NCBI RefSeq assembly: GCF_026683955.1
Contig: NZ_CP113343.1
Span: 3,906,001 to 3,970,000, forward strand
Source: Arthrobacter sp. MMS18-M83
GTDB taxonomy: Bacteria; Actinomycetota; Actinomycetes; Actinomycetales; Micrococcaceae
Reading direction: 5' to 3'
DNA: 64,000 nt
Shown piece by piece: positions 36,929 to 46,105 of this stretch. The notes beneath the pieces are model-generated. The model searched no databases, was not told where the DNA came from, and saw only the letters and a program-made list of their open reading frames with translations. Position 1 is the stretch's first letter; each line of letters begins with the position of its first letter. The position numbers and the translations under genes are program-made.

Positions 36929-38053
36929 GTGACCGTTGAAACTACTCCAATTCTTCTTGACATCCGGCAAGACGTCGCGTTGCTGGCCGCCGCGCTCATG
37001 GACATCAACAGCGTGTCCGGCAACGAAGCCGCGCTGGCAGACGCCGTCGAATCCGCCCTCCGCGCGATCCCCGGCCTCCAGCTTCTGCGCGACGGCGACG
37101 CCATCATTGCCCGGACCGAACTGGGGCGCCCGGAGCGGGTGATCTTGGCCGGTCACCTTGATACCGTGCCGTTGCCTACCGTGGAAGGCTCACTCGGTAC
37201 CGTGCCCTCCACCTGGGAGTCCGGCGTCCCGGGTACCGGAATCTTGTATGGACGTGGAGCCACGGACATGAAGGGTGGAGTCGCAGTGCAGCTTGCGCTC
37301 GCCGCAACCATGTTCGACGGCGGTGCCGAGCCGGGCAAGGACGTCACGTTCGTTTTCTACGACCATGAGGAAGTGGAGGCAGTCAAGAGCGGCCTCGGCC
37401 GATTGGTCCGGAACCACGGCCATCTTCTGGAAGGTGACTTCGCGATCCTGCTCGAACCCACCGACGGCACGGTGGAGGGCGGTTGCAACGGCACCAGCCG
37501 CTTCGAAGCCACAACCGTGGGGGAGGCGGCCCACTCGGCGCGGGCATGGATGGGCAGCAATGCCATCCACGCCGCTGCACCCATCCTGAGCCGTTTGGCA
37601 GCGTACGAACCGCGCACAGTCAACGTGGACGGTCTGGACTACCGGGAAAGCCTCAACGCCGTGAAGATCAACGGCGGTACCGCAGGCAACGTGATCCCGG
37701 ACCGCTGCGTGGTGGAAATCAACTACCGCTTCGCGCCGGACAAGACCCCGGACCAAGCAGAAGCCCATGTCCGCGAACTGTTGGAGGGCTTCGACGTCGT
37801 CCGCACCGATGCCGCCGCTGGAGCGCGGCCCGGTCTCAACCACCCGGCCGCCGCGTCCTTCGTTGCCGCCGTCGGCGCCGAGCCCAAGCCCAAATACGGT
37901 TGGACCGACGTAGCGCGCTTCAGCGAGCTGGGCGTCCCCGCCGTCAACTTCGGCCCGGGGGATCCCTTGCTGGCCCATAAGGACAACGAACACGTCGACG
38001 CCGACGCCATCCGTGAGTGCCTCCGCGCGTTGCGGCTGTGGCTGGCGGACTGA
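36929..38053 (+). CDS. dapE: Succinyl-diaminopimelate desuccinylase
   Basis: 374 residues from GTG 36929. M20-family zinc peptidase that removes succinate from N-succinyl-LL-DAP. Metal-binding motifs are LAGHLDTVP, GATDMKGG and DHEEVE; the dimerisation lid follows and the C-terminal His is in LAHKDNEHVDAD. The GTG has no clear Shine-Dalgarno sequence and is preceded by a -10-like TACAGT about 7 bp upstream, so a leaderless mRNA is possible. The in-frame ATG at 36884 lies in non-conserved sequence. A shared bidirectional terminator follows. Confidence 0.94.
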   Translation: MTVETTPILLDIRQDVALLAAALMDINSVSGNEAALADAVESALRAIPGLQLLRDGDAIIARTELGRPERVILAGHLDTVPLPTVEGSLGTVPSTWESGVPGTGILYGRGATDMKGGVAVQLALAATMFDGGAEPGKDVTFVFYDHEEVEAVKSGLGRLVRNHGHLLEGDFAILLEPTDGTVEGGCNGTSRFEATTVGEAAHSARAWMGSNAIHAAAPILSRLAAYEPRTVNVDGLDYRESLNAVKINGGTAGNVIPDRCVVEINYRFAPDKTPDQAEAHVRELLEGFDVVRTDAAAGARPGLNHPAAASFVAAVGAEPKPKYGWTDVARFSELGVPAVNFGPGDPLLAHKDNEHVDADAIRECLRALRLWLAD

Positions 38054-38062
38054 CTCCGGCAA

Positions 38063-38108
38063 GAAATACGGAGGGTCCGCAAGCCATCGCTTGCGGACCC
38101 TCCGTATT
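38063..38108. terminator. Bidirectional terminator between dapE and gluD
   Basis: Perfect 20-bp arms at 38063-38082 (AAATACGGAGGG...) and 38089-38108 (...CCCTCCGTATTT) with a 6-nt loop and A/T-rich flanks on both strands. Confidence 0.92.
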
Positions 38109-38123
38109 TCCGGACTTGCGGAC

Positions 38124-38963
38124 CTACTTGGCCCCGGTGGGAATTTCGACCGCGGCCGCCGTCGCTACGCCGCCTGCTGCTTTCTTGGAGCCTCGCCGTT
38201 CGATCCAGATGGCCAAACGGGAGACGGAAAAATTAATAGCAATGTAGATTGCAGCAGCGACGAAGAACACCGGGAAGAGGAACTGCGGGCCGAGGAAGTC
38301 TGCCATGATCTGTACCTTCCGGAGGAGCTCCTCGTAGGAAACGATGTAGCCAAGCGAGGTGTCCTTCAGCAGCACAACGAGCTGCGCCACCAATGATGGC
38401 AGCATGCGCCGGATGGCTTGCGGAAGCTCAATGCTGAGGCGGGATTGAAAGCCTGTCAGACCGATCGCCAATCCAGCTTCCCGCTGGCCCTTGGGGAGTG
38501 ACTGCACACCGGCGCGGATGATTTCCGCGAAGATGGCGGCGTTGTAGAGCACCAGCCCGGCCACGACCGCCACAAAGGATCCCGTGGCAAAAACCAGCAG
38601 TACGAAGAACATCATCAGCACCACCGGCATGCCGCGAAGGAATTCGAGCACGATCCGCGTGGGTACCCGGATCCACGCCACGGTGGATATTCGGAAGAGG
38701 CAGAGGAGCAAGCCAAGGGGGAAGGCGAGCACGGCAGCCACCGCAGCAGCTGACAGGGTGGCCACGATGCCGTTGCCAATCAGCCCCCAGACGTCCGGGA
38801 TGCTAAAAACAGCCCAGCGCTGCGATTCGAAGATTCCTTGCTTGCCCAGTGTCAAGAGGGCAAGGCCCAGAAGGCCGGCGATCAGCAACCCTCCAATAAT
38901 GGAGGCGATCAGCGAAGCGCGGCGGGCCTTGGGGCCAGGGACATCGTAGAGGACCGAGCTCAT
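38124..38963 (-). CDS. gluD: Glutamate ABC transporter permease (GluD-like)
   Basis: 279 residues of the polar amino acid permease family (HisM type): FPLGLLLCLFRIS, RIVLEFLRGMPVVLMMFFVL, and EAA-like LPKGQREAGLAIGLTGFQS. It forms the channel with the 38960 permease and is fed by the binding protein at 39702 and ATPase at 40626. The start overlaps gluC by 4 bp. Naming follows the C. glutamicum gluABCD order; glutamate as substrate is inferred from that match. Confidence 0.88.
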   Translation of the reverse strand: MSSVLYDVPGPKARRASLIASIIGGLLIAGLLGLALLTLGKQGIFESQRWAVFSIPDVWGLIGNGIVATLSAAAVAAVLAFPLGLLLCLFRISTVAWIRVPTRIVLEFLRGMPVVLMMFFVLLVFATGSFVAVVAGLVLYNAAIFAEIIRAGVQSLPKGQREAGLAIGLTGFQSRLSIELPQAIRRMLPSLVAQLVVLLKDTSLGYIVSYEELLRKVQIMADFLGPQFLFPVFFVAAAIYIAINFSVSRLAIWIERRGSKKAAGGVATAAAVEIPTGAK

Positions 38964-39610
38964 CGCGCGATCGCCACCTTTCGTTCAACCTGGCTGGCAA
39001 CATACCCGAGGGGCACGGTAATGAGCAGATAGAAAATTGCGACACCGACCAGCACCCAGAGGACGCTGTCGCCGTGTGCGTTGGCAAGCTGCTTGCCGTA
39101 GCCGAAAAGTTCGAGAACAAAGAATGCGCCAGCCACGGAGGAATTCTTAACCAATGCGATCAGGATGTTGATCATGGGCGGGATGACGGTGCGCAACGCC
39201 TGGGGCAGGATGATGTAGTTGAGAACCTGAGCGAAGTTCATGCCGATGCTGCGGGCTGCCTCCGCCTGCCCAACCGGCACACTGTTGACGCCGGATCGCA
39301 CGGCCTCGGCGATGAAGGCGGAAGTGTAGGCACTAAGGGCAATTATTGCCGCGACCTCGAATTGCTCAAAGGTCACGCCCAGCCGCGGGAGCACCACTGC
39401 GGCGAAGAAGAACGCAATGGTCAACGGAGTGTTCCTGACGATCTCCACGTAGGCCATGCTGAATCCGCGCAGGGCTTTGACGGGCGAGACGCGGGCTGCG
39501 GCGAGCAAAGTACCGACAACCAGTGCAATAATGCCGGACACCACTGCCAGGAAAAGAGTTCTGAGGAACCCGTCCCAATACTGGGGGAGGCTCTCAATGA
39601 TGACGTCCAT
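38960..39610 (-). CDS. gluC: Glutamate ABC transporter permease (GluC-like)
   Basis: 216 residues, the typical short amino acid permease. Visible are SMAYVEIVRNTPLTIAFFFA, EAVRSGVNSVPVGQAEAARS and IGMNFAQVLNYIILPQALRT, the EAA region. It overlaps gluD by 4 bp and is separated from gluB by 91 bp containing an 18-bp perfect hairpin (39652-39695). Confidence 0.9.
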   Translation of the reverse strand: MDVIIESLPQYWDGFLRTLFLAVVSGIIALVVGTLLAAARVSPVKALRGFSMAYVEIVRNTPLTIAFFFAAVVLPRLGVTFEQFEVAAIIALSAYTSAFIAEAVRSGVNSVPVGQAEAARSIGMNFAQVLNYIILPQALRTVIPPMINILIALVKNSSVAGAFFVLELFGYGKQLANAHGDSVLWVLVGVAIFYLLITVPLGYVASQVERKVAIAR

Positions 39611-39651
39611 GACTTCCTTTGGCTACGTCGGGGAAAAGGATCATTGGAAGG

Positions 39652-39695
39652 GGTGGTTGTTGGACAGGCGCGAGAGAGCCTGTCCAACAACCACC
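39652..39695 (-). terminator. Hairpin between gluB and gluC
   Basis: Perfect 18-bp arms, 39652-39669 (GGTGGTTGTTGGACAGGC) and 39678-39695, with an 8-nt loop and no T run. It probably stabilises gluB mRNA or partly terminates, lowering permease expression relative to the binding protein. Confidence 0.75.
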
Positions 39696-39701
39696 GGGAC
39701 C

Positions 39702-40577
39702 TCAGTAGCGGTCGATGGCTGGAAGTTCCGGCACCGTCTTGATCACGGCGCCTGCGGTTCCTTCCCAAGCCTTCTTGTAGGTGCCGTCCTTGGCGAAAGC
39801 CTCAAGCTGGTCGTTGATCCAGTTTCGGAAGACAGTGTCATCCTTCTTCAGACCGATGCCGTAGGGCTCCTTGGTGAAGGTTGCATCGGAGGCGAGCTTG
39901 AAGGCGTCCGGCTCCTTGTTCACAAAACCGGCAAGAATGACATTGTCCGTGGTAACTGCTTCAACCTGCTTGTTGCGCAGGGGCTCAAGGCACGCGGAGT
40001 ACGTGGCAGCCGGCACCAGAATCGCGCCGTACTTGTCGACGATGGTTGCGGCCGGGGTCGAACCGGTGACGGAGCAGATCTTCTTGCCCTTGACGTCCTC
40101 GGGCTTGGTGATGGAGTTGTTGTCCTTGTTGACCATCAGTGCCTGTCCGGCCTGGTAGTACGGCCCAGCGAAGGAGACCTCGGTCTTGCGCTTGTCATTG
40201 ATGGTGTACGTGGCCACAATGATGTCAACGTCACCGTTCTTGATGAACTGCTCGCGGTTGGCCGAAACCGTTTCCTTCCACTCGATCTTGTCCGCCGCGA
40301 TGCCAAGCTTTGCTGCAATGGCCTTGCCGATTTCGACATCGAAGCCTACCGGCTTGCCGTCCAGCCCCTTCTGGCCAAACAGTGGCTGGTCGAACTTGGT
40401 GCCAATGGTGATCTTGCCGGCCTTGTTGAGCTTCTCCATCGTCGTGCCCGCCGCGAACGTCGGTTTCTCAACTGGAGTGGTGCCGCCTCCGCCGCCCCCA
40501 CATGCGCTCAGCGAAAGAGCGAGTACCGCGCTTGCGGCTACCAGGAGAGATTTCCTCCGGGTGATAAAAGACTTCAT
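39702..40577 (-). CDS. gluB: Glutamate ABC transporter substrate-binding lipoprotein (GluB-like)
   Basis: 291 residues. Lipoprotein signal ending in LSLSACGGGGGG, with the lipobox Cys followed by a glycine-rich linker. The mature SBP_bac_3 domain includes KITIGTKFDQPLFGQKGLDG, VGFDVEIGKAIAAKLGI, VDIIVATYTINDKRK and FAGPYYQAGQALMV. It captures glutamate or a related amino acid at the cell surface. Second gene of the operon. Confidence 0.92.
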   Translation of the reverse strand: MKSFITRRKSLLVAASAVLALSLSACGGGGGGTTPVEKPTFAAGTTMEKLNKAGKITIGTKFDQPLFGQKGLDGKPVGFDVEIGKAIAAKLGIAADKIEWKETVSANREQFIKNGDVDIIVATYTINDKRKTEVSFAGPYYQAGQALMVNKDNNSITKPEDVKGKKICSVTGSTPAATIVDKYGAILVPAATYSACLEPLRNKQVEAVTTDNVILAGFVNKEPDAFKLASDATFTKEPYGIGLKKDDTVFRNWINDQLEAFAKDGTYKKAWEGTAGAVIKTVPELPAIDRY

Positions 40578-40625
40578 GACATTCCTTTCATTGAGCGGCC
40601 GCCTCTGCGGCCCGAGCGCGGAGTG

Positions 40626-41381
40626 CTAGTGGGTGAGGAGTTTGGAGAGGAAATCCTTCGCACGGTTGCTTTGAGGATTGGTGAAGAATTCCTCTGGCGT
40701 GGAGTCTTCGACAATCTGGCCGTCGGCCATGAAGACCACCCGGTCAGCGGCCTTGCGGGCAAAGCCCATCTCGTGCGTGACCACGATCATGGTCATACCC
40801 TCTTTGGCCAGCTGGACCATGACGTCCAGGACCTCGTTGATCATTTCGGGATCCAGGGCAGAAGTCGGCTCGTCAAACAGCATGACCTTCGGCTTCATGG
40901 CCAGTGCCCGGGCGATTGCTACACGCTGCTGCTGGCCGCCGGACAGCTGTGCCGGAAGCTTGGGTGCTTGATGCCCGACGCCGACCCGCTCCAACAACGC
41001 CATCGCGTCTTTGTCAGCGGTTGCCTTGTCCAGTCTCTTGACCTTGATCGGCCCCAGCGTGACGTTTTCGAGAATCGTCTTATGGGCGAAAAGGTTGAAA
41101 GATTGGAAGACCATCCCGACGTCGGCACGGAGGACCGCAAGTTCCTTGCCCTCTTCCGGAAGCTTCTTGCCGTCGATCGAGATCTCACCGGTATCGATGG
41201 TCTCCAAGCGGTTGATGGCCCGGCACAGCGTCGACTTGCCTGAGCCCGATGGCCCGATCACAACTACAACCTCACCTTTTTTGACCTGGAGGTTGATGTC
41301 CTTGAGGACGTGCAGTTGACCATAGTGCTTGTTGACGCCATTCAGGGAGACAAGGGCATCGCTGGAGGCTTGAATAGTCAT
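40626..41381 (-). CDS. gluA: Glutamate ABC transporter ATP-binding protein (GluA-like)
   Basis: 251 residues. Walker [12 protein letters not shown]-loop MVFQSFNLF, signature [15 protein letters not shown], Walker [15 protein letters not shown] and switch His in VVTHEMGFA match the amino acid importer ATPases. First gene of the gluABCD operon, divergent from the LOG-family gene across 179 bp, which must hold both promoters; no clear operator was seen there. Confidence 0.94.
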   Translation of the reverse strand: MTIQASSDALVSLNGVNKHYGQLHVLKDINLQVKKGEVVVVIGPSGSGKSTLCRAINRLETIDTGEISIDGKKLPEEGKELAVLRADVGMVFQSFNLFAHKTILENVTLGPIKVKRLDKATADKDAMALLERVGVGHQAPKLPAQLSGGQQQRVAIARALAMKPKVMLFDEPTSALDPEMINEVLDVMVQLAKEGMTMIVVTHEMGFARKAADRVVFMADGQIVEDSTPEEFFTNPQSNRAKDFLSKLLTH

Positions 41382-41560
41382 AAGACGAATCTAGCGAAGA
41401 AATGACGCAAGATGAGACAGCTCACATCAACTTCCGTAGATCGTGATTCAACAGATACCTGACTCGCAGGTAGCGGACAGCAAATGGTGCAATTCCTTCG
41501 GCAACACCTAAAACAACAGGGCAACACCGGGACAGCAGCGGCCCGCATCCGCGCTAGCCT

Positions 41561-42415
41561 ATGTCAATGAGTACCAGCCAGCCCCAGGTTCCGAGTCCAG
41601 ACGCTAATGGCAAAGCGACAAGCAGCGGATCGGCAGCGTCAGCCGCCGTTGCCGCAGATGCTCCGGCCAAGCACAAAGGTCCCTTGGAGCTTCGGCGCAA
41701 ACAGGCCGCTATGCCGATGTCGGACCAGCGGCTCCTGGACACCCGGGGAGCGGACCACTTCATTCATACGGACCCGTGGCGGGTACTGCGCATCCAGAGC
41801 GAGTTCGTTGAAGGCTTCGGTGCTCTCGCGGAGCTTGGGCCGGCCGTAAGCGTCTTCGGCTCGGCCCGCACCAAGCCGGGCACGGGCTATTACGATATGG
41901 GCGTGCAGGTTGGCCGTCACCTTGCCGAAGCCGGCGTCGCCGTCATCACAGGCGGAGGCCCGGGATCCATGGAAGCCGCCAATCGAGGTGCCGTGGAAGG
42001 CAACGGGGTTTCCGTTGGCTTGGGCATAGAACTGCCCTTTGAACAGGGCCTGAACCGCTGGGTGGACCTTGGCATCAACTTCAGGTACTTCTTTGCCCGC
42101 AAGACCATGTTCGTCAAGTACGCGCAAGGGTTCATCGTCTTGCCGGGCGGTCTGGGAACCCTGGACGAACTGTTTGAAGCCATGGTTTTGGTACAGACCC
42201 GCAAAGTGACATCGTTCCCCATCGTCCTGCTGGGAGTCGACTTCTGGAGCCCCATGATCGAATGGATCAAGGGGACTTTGGTGGCCGAAGGCATGGTCTC
42301 CGCGAAGGACCTGGACCTCATCCAACTCGTGGATGATCCTGCGGACGCCGTCCACCGTGTCCTGCACGGTGTCCCGCGGCCCCCCTCGACCAACGGCGAT
42401 CAGCGCCCGGAGTAA
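41561..42415 (+). CDS. LOG-family protein (TIGR00730, Rossmann fold)
   Basis: 284 residues from ATG 41561 (ATG 41567 also possible). The lysine-decarboxylase-like/LOG motifs GGGPGSMEAANRGA and PGGLGTLDELFE are present. LOG-type enzymes release free cytokinin-like bases from ribonucleoside 5'-monophosphates; the bacterial role may be general nucleotide salvage. An Ala/Ser-rich N-terminal tail of about 60 residues precedes the domain. It is close to dapE, as in M. tuberculosis (Rv1202-Rv1205). Confidence 0.9.
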   Translation: MSMSTSQPQVPSPDANGKATSSGSAASAAVAADAPAKHKGPLELRRKQAAMPMSDQRLLDTRGADHFIHTDPWRVLRIQSEFVEGFGALAELGPAVSVFGSARTKPGTGYYDMGVQVGRHLAEAGVAVITGGGPGSMEAANRGAVEGNGVSVGLGIELPFEQGLNRWVDLGINFRYFFARKTMFVKYAQGFIVLPGGLGTLDELFEAMVLVQTRKVTSFPIVLLGVDFWSPMIEWIKGTLVAEGMVSAKDLDLIQLVDDPADAVHRVLHGVPRPPSTNGDQRPE

Positions 42416-42452
42416 CGTCGCCGGCACCCAGCTCTCAGGTGAGTCTGGCACG

Positions 42453-42788
42453 ATGGTTGTTGTGAGCTTCTTTCTGGTCTTTTTCGCGATCGCCGTGGTC
42501 GGCGCGGTGTTGTTCCTCGGCACTGGAATTGCCCGGTCCAGCCGCAACGCCGGTGCCGGTTTGGATGAACCCGTGCCGAACCTGCCGCCGGTGCTGCTCC
42601 CGGCCGGAGCCAAGGCGTCCGACGTCGACCGCGTGCGTTTTGCGCTCGGCCTCCGGGGCTACCGGATGGACCAAGTGGATGAGGTGCTCGATGAGCTGCG
42701 GGATCAGTTGACCGCCCGGGAGACGGAAATCGATCGGCTGAAACGGGCCCTTGAAGCAGCCGGGAACCCGGAAGACCCGAAAGCGTGA
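42453..42788 (+). CDS. DivIVA-domain membrane protein
   Basis: 111 residues from ATG 42453 (GTG 42462 also possible); the open frame upstream runs inside the LOG gene and is not conserved. It has an N-terminal membrane segment (about 3-24), a linker, then a short DivIVA-like motif FALGLRGYRMDQVDEVLDEL and a coiled-coil tail. Probably a polar or septal-associated small protein, equivalent in place to Rv1209. Its TGA overlaps the GTG of the next gene. Confidence 0.82.
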   Translation: MVVVSFFLVFFAIAVVGAVLFLGTGIARSSRNAGAGLDEPVPNLPPVLLPAGAKASDVDRVRFALGLRGYRMDQVDEVLDELRDQLTARETEIDRLKRALEAAGNPEDPKA

Positions 42789-44077
42789 CCCAGTTGCTCG
42801 AAACGCGGTCCCCGAAGGGGTGCCTGGCCGGACGGCTGGGCCGCGTCGCAGCCCACGCCGCAAGTTGGCCGTGGTGGGTCCAGATCACCCTCGTCTACAT
42901 CGCCGCGAGACTTGTGAGCGCTTGTATTTTCATGGCTGCCGCATTGCAGCAAGGCGTCAATCCGTGGTTCCCGCCCGCGCCCGACTACTGGAACTTCATC
43001 ACTATCTGGGATGGGCGTTGGTACGCGGAAGCGGCGAACAACGGCTATCCCTCGGTTCTGCCGCTGAACGCGAGCGGGAATGTCGCCGAAAACTCGTGGG
43101 CGTTCTATGCCCTGTTTCCCTACCTCGGCAGGGCACTCGGTGCCCTGACCGGCTTGGCGACCCTGCCGGCGTTGACTGCCCTTGCCATGGCAGCCGGGCT
43201 TGGGGCAGCCATGGTCGTCTACAAACTATTCCGGGACTACACCGGGCGCCGTACGGCGCTCTGGGCAGTAGTCTTCTTCTCGACCTTCCCCGTCTCGCCC
43301 ATCCTGCAGGTCCCCTACGCGGAATCCCTCAATATCCTGCTGCTGGCGGGTTCGCTTCTGCTTGTGGTGCGCCGCAAGTACCTCGCAGCGATGCCTGTGG
43401 TTCTGCTCATGTGCCTGTCGCGGCCCACCGGCGTCCCCTTCGCGGCCATGGCGGGGCTGCTTCTGCTCCACTACCTCTGGAAAAGGTTTGGGCGCAGCCT
43501 AGGGCCAGCCACGGCGCCCATGGTTCCCGCCGGGCCTAGTGACACTGCCCAGTCGGCTCCCACGCTCCGGGAACTCGCATCACTTGGAGCGCTCGTGGTG
43601 GTCAGCGCGGCAGGGGCCCTGGCTTGGCCAGCCATTGCCTGGGCAGTCACGGGGGATCCGCTCGCCTATACCAAGACCGAAACCGTGTGGCGCGGGGATG
43701 ATCTTGTTCCGTTCAAACCTTGGTTCGACACCGGTCAGATGCTCTTCGGGCCAGTCCTCGGGATTCTGGCGCCGTTTGTGTTCGTGGGCCTTTTTGCCAT
43801 GCTCATGTTCAGCAAGCCCGTCCGGGCTTTGGGCACTGAACTGCGGCTGTGGTGCACGTGCTACATGGGTTATCTCCTGGTCTTCCTGCACCCTCAGACG
43901 AGTACCTTCCGGATGCTCCTCCCTCTGTTCCCCCTGGCGCTCAGTGCAGCCTGGTTGTCCCGTTCCAAGGCTTACCGCGGCACGGTGGTGGTCATGTTTG
44001 TCCTGCTCCAGATCGTCTGGATTGTCTGGCTGTGGGCGTGGGCACCCCTGCCGGGCGGTGGCGACTATCCACCGTGA
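42785..44077 (+). CDS. Polytopic membrane mannosyltransferase-like protein (PIG-V family)
   Basis: 430 residues with about eight to ten hydrophobic segments. The first extracytoplasmic loop has the GT-C-like WDGRWYAEAANNGYP and the following ENSWAFYALFPYLGR, as in PIG-V proteins that use polyprenyl-phosphate mannose. It probably adds mannose to a lipid-linked glycan or protein outside the membrane; the acceptor is unknown. GTG 42785 overlaps the upstream stop, so it is coupled to the DivIVA-domain gene. Confidence 0.82.
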   Translation: MTQLLETRSPKGCLAGRLGRVAAHAASWPWWVQITLVYIAARLVSACIFMAAALQQGVNPWFPPAPDYWNFITIWDGRWYAEAANNGYPSVLPLNASGNVAENSWAFYALFPYLGRALGALTGLATLPALTALAMAAGLGAAMVVYKLFRDYTGRRTALWAVVFFSTFPVSPILQVPYAESLNILLLAGSLLLVVRRKYLAAMPVVLLMCLSRPTGVPFAAMAGLLLLHYLWKRFGRSLGPATAPMVPAGPSDTAQSAPTLRELASLGALVVVSAAGALAWPAIAWAVTGDPLAYTKTETVWRGDDLVPFKPWFDTGQMLFGPVLGILAPFVFVGLFAMLMFSKPVRALGTELRLWCTCYMGYLLVFLHPQTSTFRMLLPLFPLALSAAWLSRSKAYRGTVVVMFVLLQIVWIVWLWAWAPLPGGGDYPP

Positions 44078-44307
44078 TGCCGAGCGTCCTTTGGCCTGTA
44101 CAAGCGTGATCACGGCCCGCCGGGAAAAGTCCATCAATTAGCTACGGACGGGTAATTACGAGATAATGGACACAAGCAAGGACGAAAAGCACCCTCGGGT
44201 GCTCGGCGACGACGACTGAACTGCCATGACTGTCGACGCCGTACATTCCACGCGAGCCAGCCCGGCCGGGTTGGCGGGATTTGGGACAACTGGAGGGGAT
44301 TTTCCTA

Positions 44308-44475
44308 ATGGCGGCTATGAAACCACGTACTGGCGACGGCCCTATGGAAGTAACCAAAGAGGGCCGCAGCCTGATCATGCGTGTGCCGCTCGAAGGCGGA
44401 GGACGGCTTGTGGTCGAGCTCAACGCAGCAGAAGCGGCGAACCTCAAGGAATGCCTCGTAGGCGTTACCGAATAG
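44308..44475 (+). CDS. DUF3117 small conserved protein
   Basis: 55 residues from ATG 44308, with GGAGGGG at 44292-44298. MAAMKPRTGDGPMEVTKEGR and LVVELNAAEAANLKECL match DUF3117, nearly invariant across actinobacteria and of unknown function. The 230-bp upstream region contains a -10-like GATAAT near 44161 and a perfect hairpin AGCACCC-TC-GGGTGCT (44188-44203) in the probable leader. A terminator-like hairpin follows at 44485. Confidence 0.92.
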   Translation: MAAMKPRTGDGPMEVTKEGRSLIMRVPLEGGGRLVVELNAAEAANLKECLVGVTE

Positions 44476-44484
44476 ATTCAATGG

Positions 44485-44515
44485 GCAGGGCCCGGCAGAA
44501 GAGCCGGCGCCCTGC
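44485..44515. terminator. Terminator-like hairpin between DUF3117 and the O-methyltransferase
   Basis: Arms GCAGGGCCCGGC (44485-44496) and GCCGGCGCCCTGC (44503-44515) pair with a single bulge. There is no long T run; it may serve both convergent genes. Confidence 0.55.
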
Positions 44516-44563
44516 TTCCATGTTTAAGGCGGAACGCGAACAGTTCGTGAATCGCCCGGCGGG

Positions 44564-45196
44564 CTACTTCTTGACGGCTACCAGCAAGCCGTCGCCCGTG
44601 GGAAGCATTGCCGAGGAGAGACGCTCGTCGTCGCGGATGGCTTTGCCGATCTGGCGCAGCACCACGGTGGTGCTGTCCCTGGCGGCAGGGTTGGAAACCT
44701 TGTCCTTGTCCAGGGCGTCATTGATGACCAGCGTTCCGCCCGACTTCAGCAACCTGATGGCTTGCTCAACGTAGCCAGGAAAGTTCGGCTTGTCAGCATC
44801 GATGAACACGAGGTCGTACGCGGAATCGGTGAGGCGCGGCAGCACGTCCGCTGCACGGCCGGAGATGGTCCTGGTTCGGTTCGCCGGGCTGCCGGATTCC
44901 AGGAAGGCCTCCCGGGCGGCTTTTAGGTGCTCGACGTCGACGTCGATCGTGGTCAGGACGGCCTGTGGGCTGAGGCCCCGCAGAAGGCATACCCCGGAGA
45001 CGCCCGCCCCGGATCCAACCTCCACAACGGTCTGGGCCTTCGACGCCGCAGCCAGAACCGTCAGGACAGCGCCAACCCCGGGGCTGACGGGAGTAACTCC
45101 CAGCTCGAAGGAGCGTTCACGGGCGCGAAGCAACACATCGTCCTCGGCAGGCAGATCTTCTGCATAGGACCAGCTGGTTGACTTGTCGGCACTCAT
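44564..45196 (-). CDS. SAM-dependent O-methyltransferase
   Basis: 210 residues of the O-methyltransferase 3 family. SAM-binding VVEVGSGAGVSGVCLLRGL and the metal/substrate region YDLVFIDADKPNFPGYVEQA are visible. Corresponds in position to Rv1220c, divergent from sigE. Substrate unknown; relatives methylate catechol-like hydroxyls. Confidence 0.9.
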   Translation of the reverse strand: MSADKSTSWSYAEDLPAEDDVLLRARERSFELGVTPVSPGVGAVLTVLAAASKAQTVVEVGSGAGVSGVCLLRGLSPQAVLTTIDVDVEHLKAAREAFLESGSPANRTRTISGRAADVLPRLTDSAYDLVFIDADKPNFPGYVEQAIRLLKSGGTLVINDALDKDKVSNPAARDSTTVVLRQIGKAIRDDERLSSAMLPTGDGLLVAVKK

Positions 45197-45454
45197 GGGG
45201 GTTCGCTTTCCAGGCAGAGGGGTATTGGTTCCAGACTACTGTCTATGGGCCGCCCAGCCCGGACGCATGCGGCCCGTAATTCTGTGTCTTCCCGGTGTCC
45301 TCCAGACGATGTTCGCTCTGCGGAAAAAGGGTGCCTCCGATCAGCAAACTTTCAGACAACACTGGGATGATGTATATCTGGCCATCCAAGTGGCGGTCGG
45401 CAACGAACTCCTGAGTGACAGGCAGGATGGCAAACAGTTTGAGGGGAGCGGACG

Positions 45455-46099
45455 ATGCGGGCATCAAGTGCTGCGCCAGTCCAGACAACGGCAGCAGTCC
45501 TGGGTTCCACCGGCACGGCTCCGCCCGTGGAAGAGTGGGTCAGGCCCAGTTGGGAAGAAGTGGTGGAAAACCACTCCGCCAAGGTCTTCCGCCTTGCCTA
45601 TCGGCTGACGGGAAACAAGTTCGACGCCGAGGACCTCACCCAGGAAGTCTTCGTCCGGGTATTCCGTTCGCTCGAAAACTTCAAGCCCGGCACTCTCGAC
45701 GGCTGGCTGCACCGCATCACCACCAACCTCTTCCTCGATCAGGCCCGCCGGAAGAGCCGCATCCGCTTCGATGCGCTGGCCGAAGACGCCGAATCACGAC
45801 TGCCCGGGCATGAACCCGGACCTGAACAGAGCTTCGAGTTGAACAACCTGGACCTTGACGTCCAGCGAGCCTTGGAAGAACTCCCGCCCGACTTCCGCGC
45901 CGCCGTCGTGCTTTGCGATCTCGAAGGTCTCTCATACGACGAAGTTGCCGAAGCTCTGGGCGTGAAGCTGGGGACCGTCAGGTCCCGCATTCACCGCGGC
46001 CGGACGATGCTTCGCGAAAAGCTGGCCCATCGGGATCCGCGTCCGGTCCAAGCCCGCAAGCCGCGTCTCAAGATTCCGCGCATCGCCGGTCTCCTTTAG
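45455..46099 (+). CDS. sigE: ECF RNA polymerase sigma factor SigE
   Basis: 214 residues from ATG 45455 with GAGGGGA 7 bp upstream. Region 2 ([33 protein letters not shown]) and region 4 ([40 protein letters not shown]) are intact. Gene order O-methyltransferase/sigE/anti-sigma/tatB/mrp matches the mycobacterial SigE envelope-stress locus, except that htrA is absent here between the anti-sigma gene and tatB. The 258-bp upstream region presumably carries its promoters; I could not identify an autoregulatory site confidently. Confidence 0.92.
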   Translation: MRASSAAPVQTTAAVLGSTGTAPPVEEWVRPSWEEVVENHSAKVFRLAYRLTGNKFDAEDLTQEVFVRVFRSLENFKPGTLDGWLHRITTNLFLDQARRKSRIRFDALAEDAESRLPGHEPGPEQSFELNNLDLDVQRALEELPPDFRAAVVLCDLEGLSYDEVAEALGVKLGTVRSRIHRGRTMLREKLAHRDPRPVQARKPRLKIPRIAGLL

Positions 46100-46105
46100 T
46101 CGCCG

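Noticed and set aside
44226..44307. Leader peptide starting at ATG 44226 before DUF3117
   Set aside because: No Shine-Dalgarno sequence, no stop before the DUF3117 start, and no known attenuation logic.
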